Source: Rhipidocladum racemiflorum (lineage: Eukaryota; Streptophyta; Magnoliopsida; Poales; Poaceae). From it: 64,000 bases of DNA. The position numbers were made by a program, and so were the translations under genes. The notes beneath the pieces are model-generated. The model saw only the letters and a list, made by a program, of their open reading frames with translations. It was not told the origin of the DNA and ran no database searches. Location of the stretch: the NCBI GenBank assembly GCA_036346355.1, contig CM070575.1:61013915-61077914 (forward strand). The letters are read 5' to 3'. Below are positions 22,193 through 32,122 of this stretch, piece by piece. Each line of letters opens with the position of its first letter. Positions within the stretch are counted from its first letter, which is position 1.

Positions 22193-24767
22193 TCAGAATT
22201 CTAGATTCTCCAACAAGGCCTGCGATGCACCGGACACCTCTTCGAGGAGCGCGTTGGCCTTGTCTTCATCACAGGCAAAGCCTTCTTTCACAGCTTCGAG
22301 GTCAACTCTCGGATAATGAGACTTGACCACCGCCAATGCCTGGTTCGCACTCATTGTTGCGGACTCTTTGGCGTAAGCTCTGATCCTGTCGGCTCCTCCC
22401 GTGAGAAGTGGAACAGCATCGTCCCCCTGGCCCGGCGTGACTCCTTCAATACGCAGAAGGTGCAGGACTGGCTCGCAGGCGACACGCAGTTCAGTCCGGC
22501 CCTGTTCGACAGCGGCCATCTTCTCCTTGCACTCTGCAACAAAGTCAAACGGCCATCAAGAGCACACCCGACACCAAGTATGTTCAACCCAAGTCAAATA
22601 AATTTACCCCTCAGCTCCCGCTGCATCCTTTCCAAGCTGACTCGAGCTTCGAGGCCAGAATTCTCTGAAGCCTCCAGTCGGGCCCTCAGCTCAGCAACGG
22701 TCGAGTCGCGCTCTGAAACACGAGTGTCATCATCCTCTCCAACCATCCAAAAAGACATCCAAACCGAATCCAGGGGAGAATCTCACCTTCGAGCATATGC
22801 TCAAGCTTCGTCTTCTCCTCCCGGATCGTCATACACTCGCCCTGAAGCTCGTGGACTTCTTTCCATCTGTCCGCGCTGATCTCGCTGAGCTTGTCCTGGT
22901 ACTGCTTCTGCTCCTTGAGCTTCGGGAGCACCTTCTGGAAAAACCGCGACCTTTGCTCCGAGCGCTCCCCCATGTCCTAGGTAACAGGGCAGAATCTCAG
23001 GGAGAAGTCAGCAGGCAACAGATTGAAGACAAGAAGCTCACCCTGACGAGCGTGCTACACCGGACGGTGAGCTCATAAAGCTCCGTCCGAGCCGCTCTCT
23101 CCATCTCGTCGTCCTCTTCCATCCCTTTCCAGTCGGAACCCCCTTCCCACCATACGGTCCGATTCGGGGCTTCGGGCGAAGGACCGAGCGGCGGAGGCTC
23201 TCGAGGCACTTCCTCCACTCCGGGAGACGGTGCCGGGTCGATCTCGTCGGCAGACGGACCACCGGATGGTTCGACCGATGGGCCGCCGGCACCCGGTGGC
23301 GACGCCCCGGCAGTCGGCGGCAACGGCGACCTAGCCTCCGCCTGGGGCTCCTCTTCAGGAGACCTAGCCTCCGCCTGGGGCTCCTCTTCAGGAGACCTCT
23401 CCGCCGGGACGTCCGTAGTAGGAGTCCTGCATCAGCAAAAAGAGAAACACCTCAGCACAGGCGGTAACAAAAAGACAAGGATCGCCCAAAAGAATACCTT
23501 TTGGATTTCTTGAATTTCATCCCAGGTCTCATTCGAGACCCAGCACCACTCGGAGGGAAGTTAGCGCCTGCAGCCGGGGCTGCCCCTGCGACAGAAGGCT
23601 GTGGCCCCGTGCTTTGCGATCCGGGTGCACCAGAGGTCGAAGGCCCGGCTGACGAAAGACCGGCGACCTCCTCCGCCGACTCCCGGCGCAGCTCGTCGAC
23701 CGAGGTGTCAGCCACTCGCTTCGCCTGAGCGTGTCTCAGCCGAGAGAGGCCGACAACCGGAGCGTCAGAAAGGAAGGACGCGCGTTCCTGAAAAAAGGAA
23801 CAATCGCACCCTGTTTGAATCACACATCAGTCAAAGAAATCATGGAACAGCCTTTCGAGAGAATAGTGCACTCACAGGAGGGGGAGGCCTCGCCGTCGAA
23901 AATTTATGAGGGCAGCCCCTGTTGGTGATTATTGTGCCAGGCACGAAGAGATCAACTACCCGCGCTGCCAGCGCTTCCGTCGACAGGGCCACGTCCGACT
24001 CCCGCGTGGGGTCTAGAGGCCCGTTGTATTGGAACCCCAAATGGACTCTCTCCTTCAAGGGCTGCACTCGGCGCTTCACAAAACTGATCGCGATCCCGGG
24101 ACCCGTCAGCCCTCGGTTCTTCAGATCGTCAATCAATGCCAGAAGCTCGGTGATTTGCGCCAAACCTCCTCCGTCTGGGGCGTCGCTCCAGCATCGGGAA
24201 GCTTTAGGAGCACGGCCAGCAAAGGGGGCGAGGAAAGGATCAACATTGGCGCAATAGAACCACTCCCGTCTCCAACCTTTGAGGGAGGTCTTGAGAGGAA
24301 CGACAAAATACTGCTTCTTCGAGCCCTCCCAGTGGAGCCGGCGCCCCAACGACGTTAGGAGCGGCCCGGTCGGATGAGGCTTCAGCCCGGAAGAAGGAGC
24401 GGAACAAATCCAAATGAGGACGTATCCCAAGATACGCCTCGCAGAGCTGGACGAAGATGGCAATGTGAAGAATCGAGTTGGGGTTCAAATTGATCAACTC
24501 GATTTCGTAGAAGTGGAGGAGCCCCCGGAAGAAGGCGCTCCCAGGGATGCTAAGTCCCTGCCAGAAGAAGGACTCAAACACCACAATCTCATTCTCTAGA
24601 GGTGCGGGGTAAGGGTCACCTGCGGCAGGACGGGCGGAGATCAACTCCAGCGGAGGGAGGACGCCGGCGGTGACCATCCCCTCCAAGCGGGACGTCGTCT
24701 TGATGGAAGTCTCCCATCCTGCCGTCGCAGGGTCGGCGCTACCCTCCGATGACGAGGAAGAAGACAT
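22193..24767 (-). CDS. Six-exon antisense gene of element B (putative gypsy-type antisense protein)
   Basis: Minus-strand exons, by reading splice sites: 24767-23876, 23787-23498, 23426-23042, 22976-22787, 22712-22608 and 22533-22193 (stop TGA). All five introns are GT-AG (donors such as CCT|GTGAGT, AAG|GTATTC, AGG|GTGAGC) and all phases agree. Exon 1 starts MSSSSSSEGSADP and holds the conserved domain (GLSIPGSAFFRGLLHFYEI; CEAYLGIRPHLDLFRSFF) of the plant 'putative gypsy type transposon' family (PF04195, from memory). Exon 2 is Ser/Pro-rich and ends in basic KKSKR. Exon 3 is acidic and Pro-rich with a 33-bp duplication (SPEEEPQAEAR twice). Exons 4-5 are coiled coil (QKVLPKLKEQKQYQDKL; ERDSTVAELRARL). 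Exon 6 is helical. The one lesion found is a 1-bp frameshift in exon 1 near 24380-24388. Related antisense genes are known in RIRE2/Grande-type elements; function unknown. Confidence 0.78.
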
Positions 24768-25302
24768 TGCGAAGAAGAAGACCTGTTGGGAAGAACCGCC
24801 GCAAGCCAAGGGCGCGAAACCAGAAACCCTAAATCGCCAAAGGAGGTTTGAAGGTTTCGCAGCCGTGGTGGGGAAGGTGTAAGGAGGCCGTTGCTCCAAC
24901 AAGGGTCCTTCCGACTTATAAGAAATGGGCCCCAATTTCCACCTTGCGGTGGGAAGAAACGAGGGCCCTCTGTTCAGTCTGGGCGGATCCAGGCACGCCC
25001 CATGATGGGCCAATAGGCTGCGTCGCGCCAAAGCGCCGGCAGTGTCAAACCTGGTCCAAAGTTTGGGATAAAGTGCGCCCCACGACGGGCGTAACGCCGG
25101 CCGCCACGGAAGCTTGGGGCTGGGCACTTTCCGAACATCCTCCGACGGCACACCCCATAATTTGGGGTCAATTGCTGGTTGCTGTCTCACAACGCGATTG
25201 GGTGTCGCGGGAGGATCTACAACAACCACGGTCTTGAGAATGCGCCCCATGAGGGTCTAAAGCGATCTTGTAAAGCGAACGCACAGGCATTACTCTGTAT
25301 GA
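24768..25302 (-). promoter_or_regulatory. Upstream region of the antisense gene
   Basis: On the minus strand a TATAAG motif (complement of 24915-24920) lies about 150 bp before the ATG at 24767. It is followed by a leader with GATTTAGGGTTTCTGG, the plant-type 5' leader pattern. Between 25000 and 25240 I see no convincing gene; exon 1's frame remains open upstream (to 25250) but without conserved residues. A degenerate unit of the downstream tandem array starts about 25238. Confidence 0.4.
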
Positions 25303-25862
25303 CCAAGGTATGCCCCATGAGGGTCAGCCGAGCAACAAGCCGGTTGCCGCGCGCCGTAAACGGGCGCGGGTACCGCCCGGCCCCGAGCCAAAAAGACCAA
25401 GGTATGCCCCAAGAGGGTCAACCGAGCGACAAGCCGGTTGCCGCGCACCGTAAACGGGCGCGGGTACCACTCGGCCACGAGCCAAAAAGACAAGGTATGC
25501 CCCATGAGGGTCAGCCGAGCGACAAGCCGGTTGCCGCGCACCGTAAATCCAAGCGTGGGTACCACTCGACCACGAGCCAAAAGACCAAGGTATGCCCCAA
25601 GAGGGTCAATCGAGTGACAAGCGGTTGCGCGCAAGACCGTAAGCGGGCGCGGGTACCACTCGACCCACGAGCCAAAAGACAAGGTATGCCCCATGAGGGT
25701 CGGTAGAGCGACAAGCCGGTTGTCGCGACCGTAAATCCGGCGCGGTACCACTCGACCACGAGCCAAAAGACAAGGTATGCCCCATGACGGTCGGTAGAAG
25801 CGACAAGCCGGTTGTCGCGCACCGTAAGCGGCGCGGGTACCACTTTCGGACACGAGCTAACC
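25303..25862 (+). repeat. Tandem array, six units of 91-95 bp, in the 3' region of element B
   Basis: The motif CAAGGTATGCCCC begins at 25303, 25398, 25491, 25586, 25680 and 25771. Each unit continues with a CGACAAGCCGGTTG-like block, a CGCGGGTACCAC block and CACGAGCCAAAAGA. Unit length is not a multiple of three, so the long ORFs crossing it on both strands are artefacts. Tat-lineage elements often carry such arrays before the 3' LTR, and some have given rise to satellites. Confidence 0.9.
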
Positions 25863-25949
25863 AACCACGGTGGCTTCATACTACAAGTTCTTTATGATCT
25901 CTCTCCCGCATAATCCTCATGACAGGTAAGGGACGGAAAGTCGATCCTA

Positions 25950-25966
25950 AGGCACTTGGGGGCTGC
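25950..25966 (+). other. Polypurine-tract region of element B
   Basis: The G-rich stretch CACTTGGGGGCTGC directly precedes the 3' LTR (TGTGGG at 25967). A short G run with this sequence is common before Tat-lineage 3' LTRs. The exact tract boundary is uncertain. Confidence 0.6.
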
Positions 25967-26546
25967 TGTGGGATGTCCGAGACAGGGGTCCCGCAAGAGG
26001 GGCCTACACCCGACTGGGCTTGACAGGCGGAATAGAAAGCCCAAAGCCCGGAAGCACCACGACGGGCCCAGAGGAGACCTTCGACTTGCTCCCCAAGACA
26101 ACTCCCGATCCTTCAAGGAAGCTTCGCGCCCGCCTAACAACCCGCCAGAACGAAGCATGCGATCGACCTTTGCCGGAACTCATGCGGATGCTTTGGAACG
26201 ACAAGCGGCGGCGTGGGTCGGAGAAAGCATAACCACCTCTCCAGGACGTAGAGCGGGAGGGCGGATAAGGACAAGGGACATGTCGTCCAGGTCACCATGT
26301 TCAGGGCCCGGTGGCGCCCATCTATCAGGTATTCTCCCCCCAGTATATAAGGGGAGGAGGGAGAAACAAGAAAAGGCACACACACAATATATCCAAGAAC
26401 ACAGGACTAGGGTATTATCTCCTCCGCGAGAGCCCGAACCTGTCTAAAACAGATTGCCCCCGCATCCTGTGTTACCATCAAGCTCAGATCCCGCACAAAT
26501 CCCCTAGAATCACAAATCTTACTGTCGGCGAAACAGATCGTCGACA
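25967..26546 (+). repeat. Element B 3' LTR (580 bp)
   Basis: Starts TGTGGGATGTCC and ends GTCGACA, followed by GTATG. It differs from the 5' LTR by scattered substitutions and small indels (for example around 26130-26215), so the element is not a very recent insertion. Confidence 0.92.
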
Positions 26547-26551
26547 GTATG

Positions 26552-26652
26552 ATTGTGATATTTATCGATGTTAAGACTGTGTGCACTAGCGCGTTCCTGG
26601 ACTAGTGCTGAATACACAGAGGGTCCGGATTTGCAAATTCGGGGTCCCGACA
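26552..26652 (+). repeat. Element A 3' LTR, terminal segment
   Basis: Resumes A's LTR right of element B (ATTGTGATATTTATCGATG) and ends GTCCCGACA at 26652. The next bases ACACA complete A's target duplication. The equivalent undisrupted stretch is 5722-5822. Confidence 0.92.
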
Positions 26653-28707
26653 ACACATGGCCAATGGTCTATCGACCAAGTCCACGAACGAATTCTAGGT
26701 TAATGATAGATTAGGTTTTCAGGGATAAGACAAGACAAGTGTCTTACCACGATTGAAACAACGGGAAAGATTGCAAAGATAACAACGCGGCTCACGATGA
26801 ACTTAGTTCATCGAACCAGTCTTAGGTTAGGGTTTTGGTTCGGCTTTGAAGATGACATGACGATGAGGATAGGCTCACATCATGATGATAGAGAAGATGA
26901 GGACATCGCACTAGGGCTCTTGGATGAATGCATGCATACGATGACAACGAAGCGATGAGAGCCAAGCATTAACGATGAAGCGTTAACGGCGGAGCGTTAA
27001 CGGGGAAACATTAACGGTGGAATGTTAACGACGGAACGTTAACGGGGAAACGTTAACGGTGAAACGTTAACAGCGAACGTTAACGGCAAAACGTTAGCGG
27101 TGGATCGTTAACGGCGAACGTTAACGGCGGAGGTCAAACAATGATAGGATACTCATGAAACAAGGTAGCGACCGTCGGTGCAACGACATGGCCGCGATAA
27201 AACACTACCAAGGATGGCTAACCGATACGTGAACCGGCGGCAACGGTTGGGTCAAAGACGACGGTTTTAGGCGGGAATCGGGATCCAAAAGCAAACGGAG
27301 ACCAAAAGAACTCTAAAGATGGACCAAAACAGTACATGATGGTCCACCGGATGCGACAACACGGCCGAAGCGAGCTAAAATAGCCGGCGTCAAAATGCGA
27401 CGCGCGGCGACGGCTAAACGGTGGCCTAAATATGTAAAAAAAATTCGGAGGATGGGATGGCAAAGGGAGAATGTCTACCACGTAGAACGCGGCGAGACGA
27501 ACTCAACGGTATAGGCGGATTTTGTAGCGCCCCTCCGGATAGATCACAAACTTCCGATTAACGGGTTTCGGATCTAAACTTTAGACGGCCATAACTTCTA
27601 GAATAATGATCGGAACATAACGAAATTTGACCGAGAGCTAGATGGGACCAAGAGGCACAACATGACACAGGTGGCTCGAAGAATTACCTTCTGGAACAGC
27701 AAGAACGCGCGAGGATGATTGTCGCTGTCTCAAACGCAGTCTGATCGGAGAAAATAATTTTCTGCGCAAAATCTAGAGAGCGAAACCGTGAGGCAAGATG
27801 TGCATCATGTAGAGTACATCCCCAAGAGTCTACACAAAACATTTCAGCACCTAACTCGAAAAATTGAGGGAGATACGGCCTCAGCAAGATTCAAGATTGA
27901 AACGGCCGTAACTTTTGATTCCCTTGGCCAAATTGGACGAAATGTGAAAGGCAAACAGATGGTACCTAGGAGCACATCATGGCGACGAAGGATCTCGAAA
28001 ATAGTCGACGAGCTGCCCGGGACGTGGCTCCAAAGTTCGGCCATCGTCAGGCGACATCCGGGCTTCTCGCGGCGGTTTTGGAATTTTAGAAAATTGATAT
28101 GAGGTCTACGGGACATGTGGGAGGTCTACAAAGGTTAGGGGTGGCGGCTAGGTCAAGAAAAAAAAGTTTGGACACGTTTGGAGCAAAAACGGGCTTTGTA
28201 GGCATTTTACCGAGCTGTTGGCGTGCACCAGCCGGACTCTTAACACGTGGCGCGCTGTGGTGGCGACACGTGGCATTTTCGAATAAAAACGATTCCGAAA
28301 ATTCAAATAAATCATTTGAGGCAATAAAAATACCCGAAAAATTCTAGAAATTTTTTTGAGATATTTTGAACTCAAATAAAATATTTGCAACAAAACTTTA
28401 TATGAACTTTTCCAAATAATTAATTAATTTCAATAAAAATGCTTAATACAAATCGATCCCGAATAAATCCAATAAATAGCAAACGAGCTCCGAAAAATCT
28501 CAAAAATTACAGAAGAATTTCTTGAAGCACAAGGAATCCAAATAAAATTAAATTTATTTTATTTTAGGTTTAGAATAATCAAATTAAATTATTTTAGCTT
28601 TTAGAAAATTCAAATCAAGCTTTATAAACGCGAGAAAATCAACGGAAATTTTTGGAAAGCTAAACTAAACCAAAAGTTTTTGAAAACCCAAATTTTGGGA
28701 TGTTACA
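26653..28707 (-). repeat. Element D left (3') LTR, proximal segment
   Basis: Continues D's LTR after A's target duplication (26653-26657) to the LTR start TGTAACATCCC on the minus strand (28707). It matches 34190-34669 plus 57600-59181 in the right LTR. It contains the GTTAACGG array. The 27530-28700 part has no recognisable gene; short ORFs there are not conserved between the two LTR copies. Confidence 0.88.
26967..27130 (-). repeat. Short repeat array with TTAACGG core in D's left LTR
   Basis: About eleven degenerate units of 13-18 bp, each with GTTAACGG or a one-base variant (ATTAACGG, GTTAGCGG). The core AACGG is the Myb site found in plant mitosis-specific activator elements, so a regulatory role is conceivable. 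The same array, with fewer units, is at 34501-34660. Confidence 0.75.
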
Positions 28708-28722
28708 AACCTCCCCCCCCTT
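28708..28722 (-). other. Polypurine tract of element D
   Basis: Minus-strand sequence AAGGGGGGGGAGGTT followed directly by D's 3' LTR start at 28707. It is the same tract as A's, which supports the idea that A/E-type elements can serve D. Confidence 0.88.
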
Positions 28723-29223
28723 AACAGAATCTCGTCCCCGAGATTCAGGGCTGACTATAGAAATAGGTTCAGGGGACTCAACACTTGAGCTTCTTCAAAC
28801 TTCCAAGCAACTGCATACTAGATAGGGTCACTTCTGAACAAGCGCTTGGTAACATCTAAAATTTGTTGGCTGCTCTTTGTGGATGAGATCCTTTTGCAAC
28901 TCCACTGACTCCAACAGTGTCTGCTTTTTTTTGGCACAAGAAGGCACTTCTTCTGCGGAAAATCTCGATACTACCTCTATCGGGAATCTTGAACATCTCA
29001 TGCACTCATGCTGGCGTTTCTGGTAACTCCATTGATAGGCATGCTTGCTTCTGTTCCTGAACACTTGATTTTTGGCTTCTCGTAGAAATTGGACAAGCTG
29101 TATCTGACAACAAACCTTACTTGCAATTATGCGGTCTTCATCAAGACTTGAACGGCATTCCTGTTGGTCTGGCACTATCCTTGTCGGCTTGATTCTCCAG
29201 TACTGACTTAAACTCCATTTCAA
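28723..29223 (-). pseudogene. Element D pol relic: integrase C-terminus/chromodomain tail
   Basis: The 131-codon minus frame (28828-29223) contains LLESVELQKDLIHKEQP, which aligns with PLESIELQEDLTYKEHP just before the chromodomain in element A. Below it the sequence down to 28740 still matches the end of A's pol and the CTCGGGGACGAGATTCT spacer before the PPT. No integrase catalytic core is present. D jumps from a protease relic to this tail, so RT, RNase H and most of IN were deleted. Confidence 0.6.
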
Positions 29224-31496
29224 CTAGGTACTCATGCATATTGAACTCAAGCTTCAATTATTATTGGGGTAATGGTATTGGCTGGCTGGCATACACTGCG
29301 GTGGCTAGAGTAGTTCTTCAGGTAGACAATTATCCTTTGTTAGTTATTAAGCACACGCAGCAACTCTTTCCTTCGATGTGATGGCACATCCATCTTATTG
29401 ACTCAACCATAAAGGAATGGATGGTTCTCAGATGTCTCAGGTATACTAAAGGTAACCCGATAGCAACTTTATCTCGGAACACTTTAACTTCCCTTAACTG
29501 ACTACATCTCTAACCATAGACCAAAAACCACCTTTCGCTTGGGTGACTAATTTAATTCCAGGTATAAACATCTCAAGCATGGTTTCCAAGGTGATGAGCT
29601 TTATCAAAAACTTAATCTTGACAAGGAACAATTTAACTTCCAACATTCTGCATCACATATGACTTTTGATCAGTACATCATCTGATGCCTCCTAACCTTT
29701 ATCAGTCATAATGTGGTTGACATGACTTTTGCTAGTGCTTGCGGCATGGCTTCATCTTGAACTGCTTCAAAATTGACTTTCTGGCGTAAGTGTCTCGGTA
29801 GGTGAAGGACTAGGATTGAAGTGGGCAGGTATAACACCTTTTCTCCTAGGACAACTACTGTCAAAGTGTCCCGGCTCATTGCATCTGAAACAACGCTTGA
29901 CTGACATTTGTTGGCTTCCTCCTGACATGGCACTAATCTTGGTAGGGCAGAGCTGAGATCGTCGCGATCTGCAGTGATCATTCTTCTGGGGCAATGGTTA
30001 GCAAAATAACCTGGCTGGCGACAAGCATAGCAAACTCTAGTGAGCAGGCTTCTTCCTTGAGAACGTTTCACCGGGTTGGTGTTATCAAAACTCTAGCCAT
30101 TAGGGCGAAGCACAGGTGAAGATGTCTCGTACAAAGTCTTAGCAGTATGGCAACTGAGTTGTTGAGGGGCACTCCTCATTCGCTGTTGCGGTGGTCCTTC
30201 TTTACAAACTTTCTAACGCTTGCGGTGGTCTTCCAATTCCTTGCACTCATCTTTTAGGTTAAGGACTTTGTTAACCAACTCCTCTTGCTTCAACTGACTC
30301 CTTACGCGAATTACTCTCATAGTCTTACCACTCACTTTCGGTGTTACAAACTTTACTGAAGTAATTTCTGGAATGATCATGTCTTCAGAAATTGCTTGAT
30401 CTTTCTGTGGGCATTCCTTAACACAATGACCTAACTCACCACAGTTGTAACATGAATGTTTGGGTCATCGTGCAGGGTTGATGGGGCATTCTTTAGGCCA
30501 ATGACCTCATTTATCACACAAGAAACAATTCCATGGTGACCAAGTATTACTGATTTCCTGAGGTAGATGGATAGGGTTGACATGTTTCTTCTTCATTTCT
30601 TCACGTGGCACAGCGAGTGCGGATGACAATCCTTCTCTTTTCGCTAACTCTTGAGCAATGACAGCTCGAAAATTCTCTCGCTAATGCCGAGTCACAACGG
30701 TCACTATTGAAGCTAAGGGACATTGAGATGGGCAATGATCCCAACCTTCACAAAGGTAGCATGTGATGTTGCACATAGGACATTCTCCAGGTAAATGGCT
30801 TCCTTCACAGCTGGAACAATTGATTGCATGTTCATCAGCAGTATGTCCTATTTCACCACATCGGATGCATGCACGATCTTCTGACTTGTTTGGATGACAA
30901 CACTTCAAAGAACAACATCTTGGTATGGTATTAGGTGCAGGGGTTGTACTCTTTTCTGAACTCGCGGTAGTCATACTATCATCTGATGACGCAACAAACT
31001 GACGAAGGGCGGTGGCAAATTCCAATCAAGTGATAGTATGTCCATCCTCAGAGGTGGTGTAGAAACTTTTCCACTAGACTAATGCATCTTCTTTTAACTG
31101 GCAAGTAGCATAGGGGACCTTCTCTTCATCTTCACATTACACCTAAGCCAGCTGCTCTTCTATGACACGAAGCCAAATTTCTGCATCTTTGAGAGTGGCT
31201 GATCCATCAAACGTGGGCGGTTTAGTCTTTATGAACAAGGCAAACTTTGACTATGAACAGGAGGTTGCAACTTCAGTGGTGGAGGGATTGATTTTGGCAC
31301 TAATAACATTCATCTGTTGCACCATCATCTGTATGAGCTGAGTCTGGGTAGTGATAAACTGATCCAAGTGTTGAATTGTCACGGTTGGTACGGTGGACGG
31401 TTGTTGGTCACTATCTACTTTATCACTGACACCAGTAGTAGCAATTGAACTGACTTGAACTACCTCGGAGTCACTTCTGTGGTCAGTCCTTTGCAT
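29224..31496 (-). pseudogene. gag: Element D gag and protease relic with an enlarged zinc-knuckle set
   Basis: On the minus strand Gag starts at about 31496 (MQRTDHRSD), in the position of A's MVNTRG. Capsid similarity is clear (PPTFDGSATLKDAEIWL near 31220-31170) with in-frame stops. After the stretch FATALRQFV (about 31020-30995) comes a cysteine-rich block with five CCHC-like motifs (30869-30410), then gag helix sequence (EELVNKVLNLKDECKEL, about 30290-30240), then two knuckles at the usual place: CYACRQPGYFANHC (30032-29991, His to Tyr) and CFRCNEPGHFDSSC (29892-29851). Farther on, about 29640-29480, weak similarity to the protease C-terminal part (FLIKLITLETML) remains, without an active site. 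From 29480 to 29224 I see nothing coding. Several stops and frame changes show it is not translated as one protein today. Confidence 0.72.
30410..30869 (-). other. Five-knuckle cysteine-rich module inside D's gag
   Basis: On the minus strand: CIRCGEIGHTADEH (30869-30828, last ligand His), CSSCEGSHLPGEC (one residue short), CYLCEGWDHCPSQC (30761-30720), CFLCDK, a stop, GHWPKEC (about 30525-30485) and CYNCGELGHCVKEC (about 30452-30410). A and E have no such block; E's capsid runs straight through this position. CX2CX4HX4C knuckles bind single-stranded nucleic acid. Confidence 0.68.
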
Positions 31497-32105
31497 TTGT
31501 TGATCACTCCAAGGTTTAGGTAAGAGGGAAAAAGCATAGATGAGGTTCAAGAATCCTAGTACATGGGAGCAGGTTTAACCCAAAAACTTATACAAACATT
31601 ATTAATAACTTGGTATGGTTGCTTATCCAAGCCTAAAAGCTATGCAACACATACTGCACACTCAGCAATCAAGAAAGATCCAAATTCCTAAGCACACAAT
31701 AATCTAGCGTCTAAAAGGGCAACTCTCCTATCTTAAGAGACGCGGCTCTCACACATGAGTCTCAACGTACTACTAAGCACTGGTTCTTCAAGCTTTTGGA
31801 ACACTCCATTGATCCACTTCTCTTCGATCTCGATGATTCCTTACTTCACGATCTTCAGGGTTGACGGCGACATCGAGTACTTTGTCCTTAAGTGTGAAAT
31901 ATCGTTAACTATGCAGAACGACTCAGGTAAGATTTCCGTTTAAATCGAAGGAAAGGATGGAAATTTTAGCAAAAGGGGAAAGAATAGAAGAATAAGATAA
32001 GTCAAGAACTTATTATTCTTTCAAGTTAAATTTTCTCTTTAGAAAATAATTTTGAAGCTCCTAAAGACGGCCAATCTATCTAGGGGCAAGACCTACAGTC
32101 AGTAT
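31497..32105 (-). other. Element D leader between PBS and gag (no ORF0)
   Basis: In A and E this interval is about 1.2 kb and carries ORF0; in D it is only about 0.6 kb. Its gag-proximal part resembles A's spacer (GAGTGTGCAGTATGTGTTGC and AAGCAACCATACCAAGTTA on the minus strand), but I find no ORF0 similarity. ORFs on the plus strand (31755-31943) are incidental. D therefore lacks ORF0 as well as pol. Confidence 0.6.
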
Positions 32106-32118
32106 GGCTCTGATACCA
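32106..32118 (-). other. Primer-binding site of element D
   Basis: The minus strand reads TGGTATCAGAGCC four bases after the end of the right (5') LTR at 32123. Same initiator-Met type and spacing as in A and E. Confidence 0.92.
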
Positions 32119-32122
32119 CCTC

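Larger units (their letters stand above)
14327..26546 (+). mobile_element. Element B: Tat-lineage Ty3/gypsy retrotransposon with antisense genes
   Basis: Target duplication GTATG lies at 14322-14326 and 26547-26551. LTRs are 14327-14908 (582 bp) and 25967-26546 (580 bp), starting TGTGGGATGTC; the 3' copy ends GTCGACA. The interior is about 11 kb: decayed gag-PR-RT-RH, an extra RNase H-like domain and IN, then over 5 kb with antisense coding sequence and a tandem array. The second RNase H, the protease motif DGGS and VDYTDLNKACPKDPF in RT are typical of the Tat lineage (RIRE2, Grande, Retand, Ogre; family knowledge). Frame breaks and LTR differences suggest an old insertion, yet it is the youngest layer of this nest (A into D, B into A). 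Confidence 0.92.
2387..26652 (+). mobile_element. Element A: Del/Tekay-type Ty3/gypsy retrotransposon with ORF0, interrupted by element B
   Basis: Flanked by ACACA (2382-2386, 26653-26657). The undisrupted target can be read at 34180-34200 in D's other LTR. Order: LTR 2387-5822, PBS 5827, ORF0, gag-PR-RT-RH-IN-chromodomain, PPT 10961, 3' LTR 10976-14326 plus 26552-26652. The 5' LTR is 3436 bp; the 3' LTR is about 3452 bp once B and one GTATG are removed. The domain order with integrase last and a C-terminal chromodomain-like tail places it among the chromoviruses. The ORF upstream of gag and very long LTRs resemble rice RIRE3/RIRE8 (family knowledge). Several frameshifts, a stop and a gag deletion show it is no longer autonomous. 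Confidence 0.92.

Noticed and set aside
25290..25853. 187-codon minus ORF and the plus ORF 25179-25706
   Set aside because: Generated by the 91-95-bp tandem array; the unit length is not a multiple of three, so the peptide is not a true repeat protein.
25303..25862. Possible CRISPR array
   Set aside because: Units are contiguous, with no short repeat and unique spacer structure, in a eukaryotic retroelement. The same applies to 1-202 and 26967-27130.
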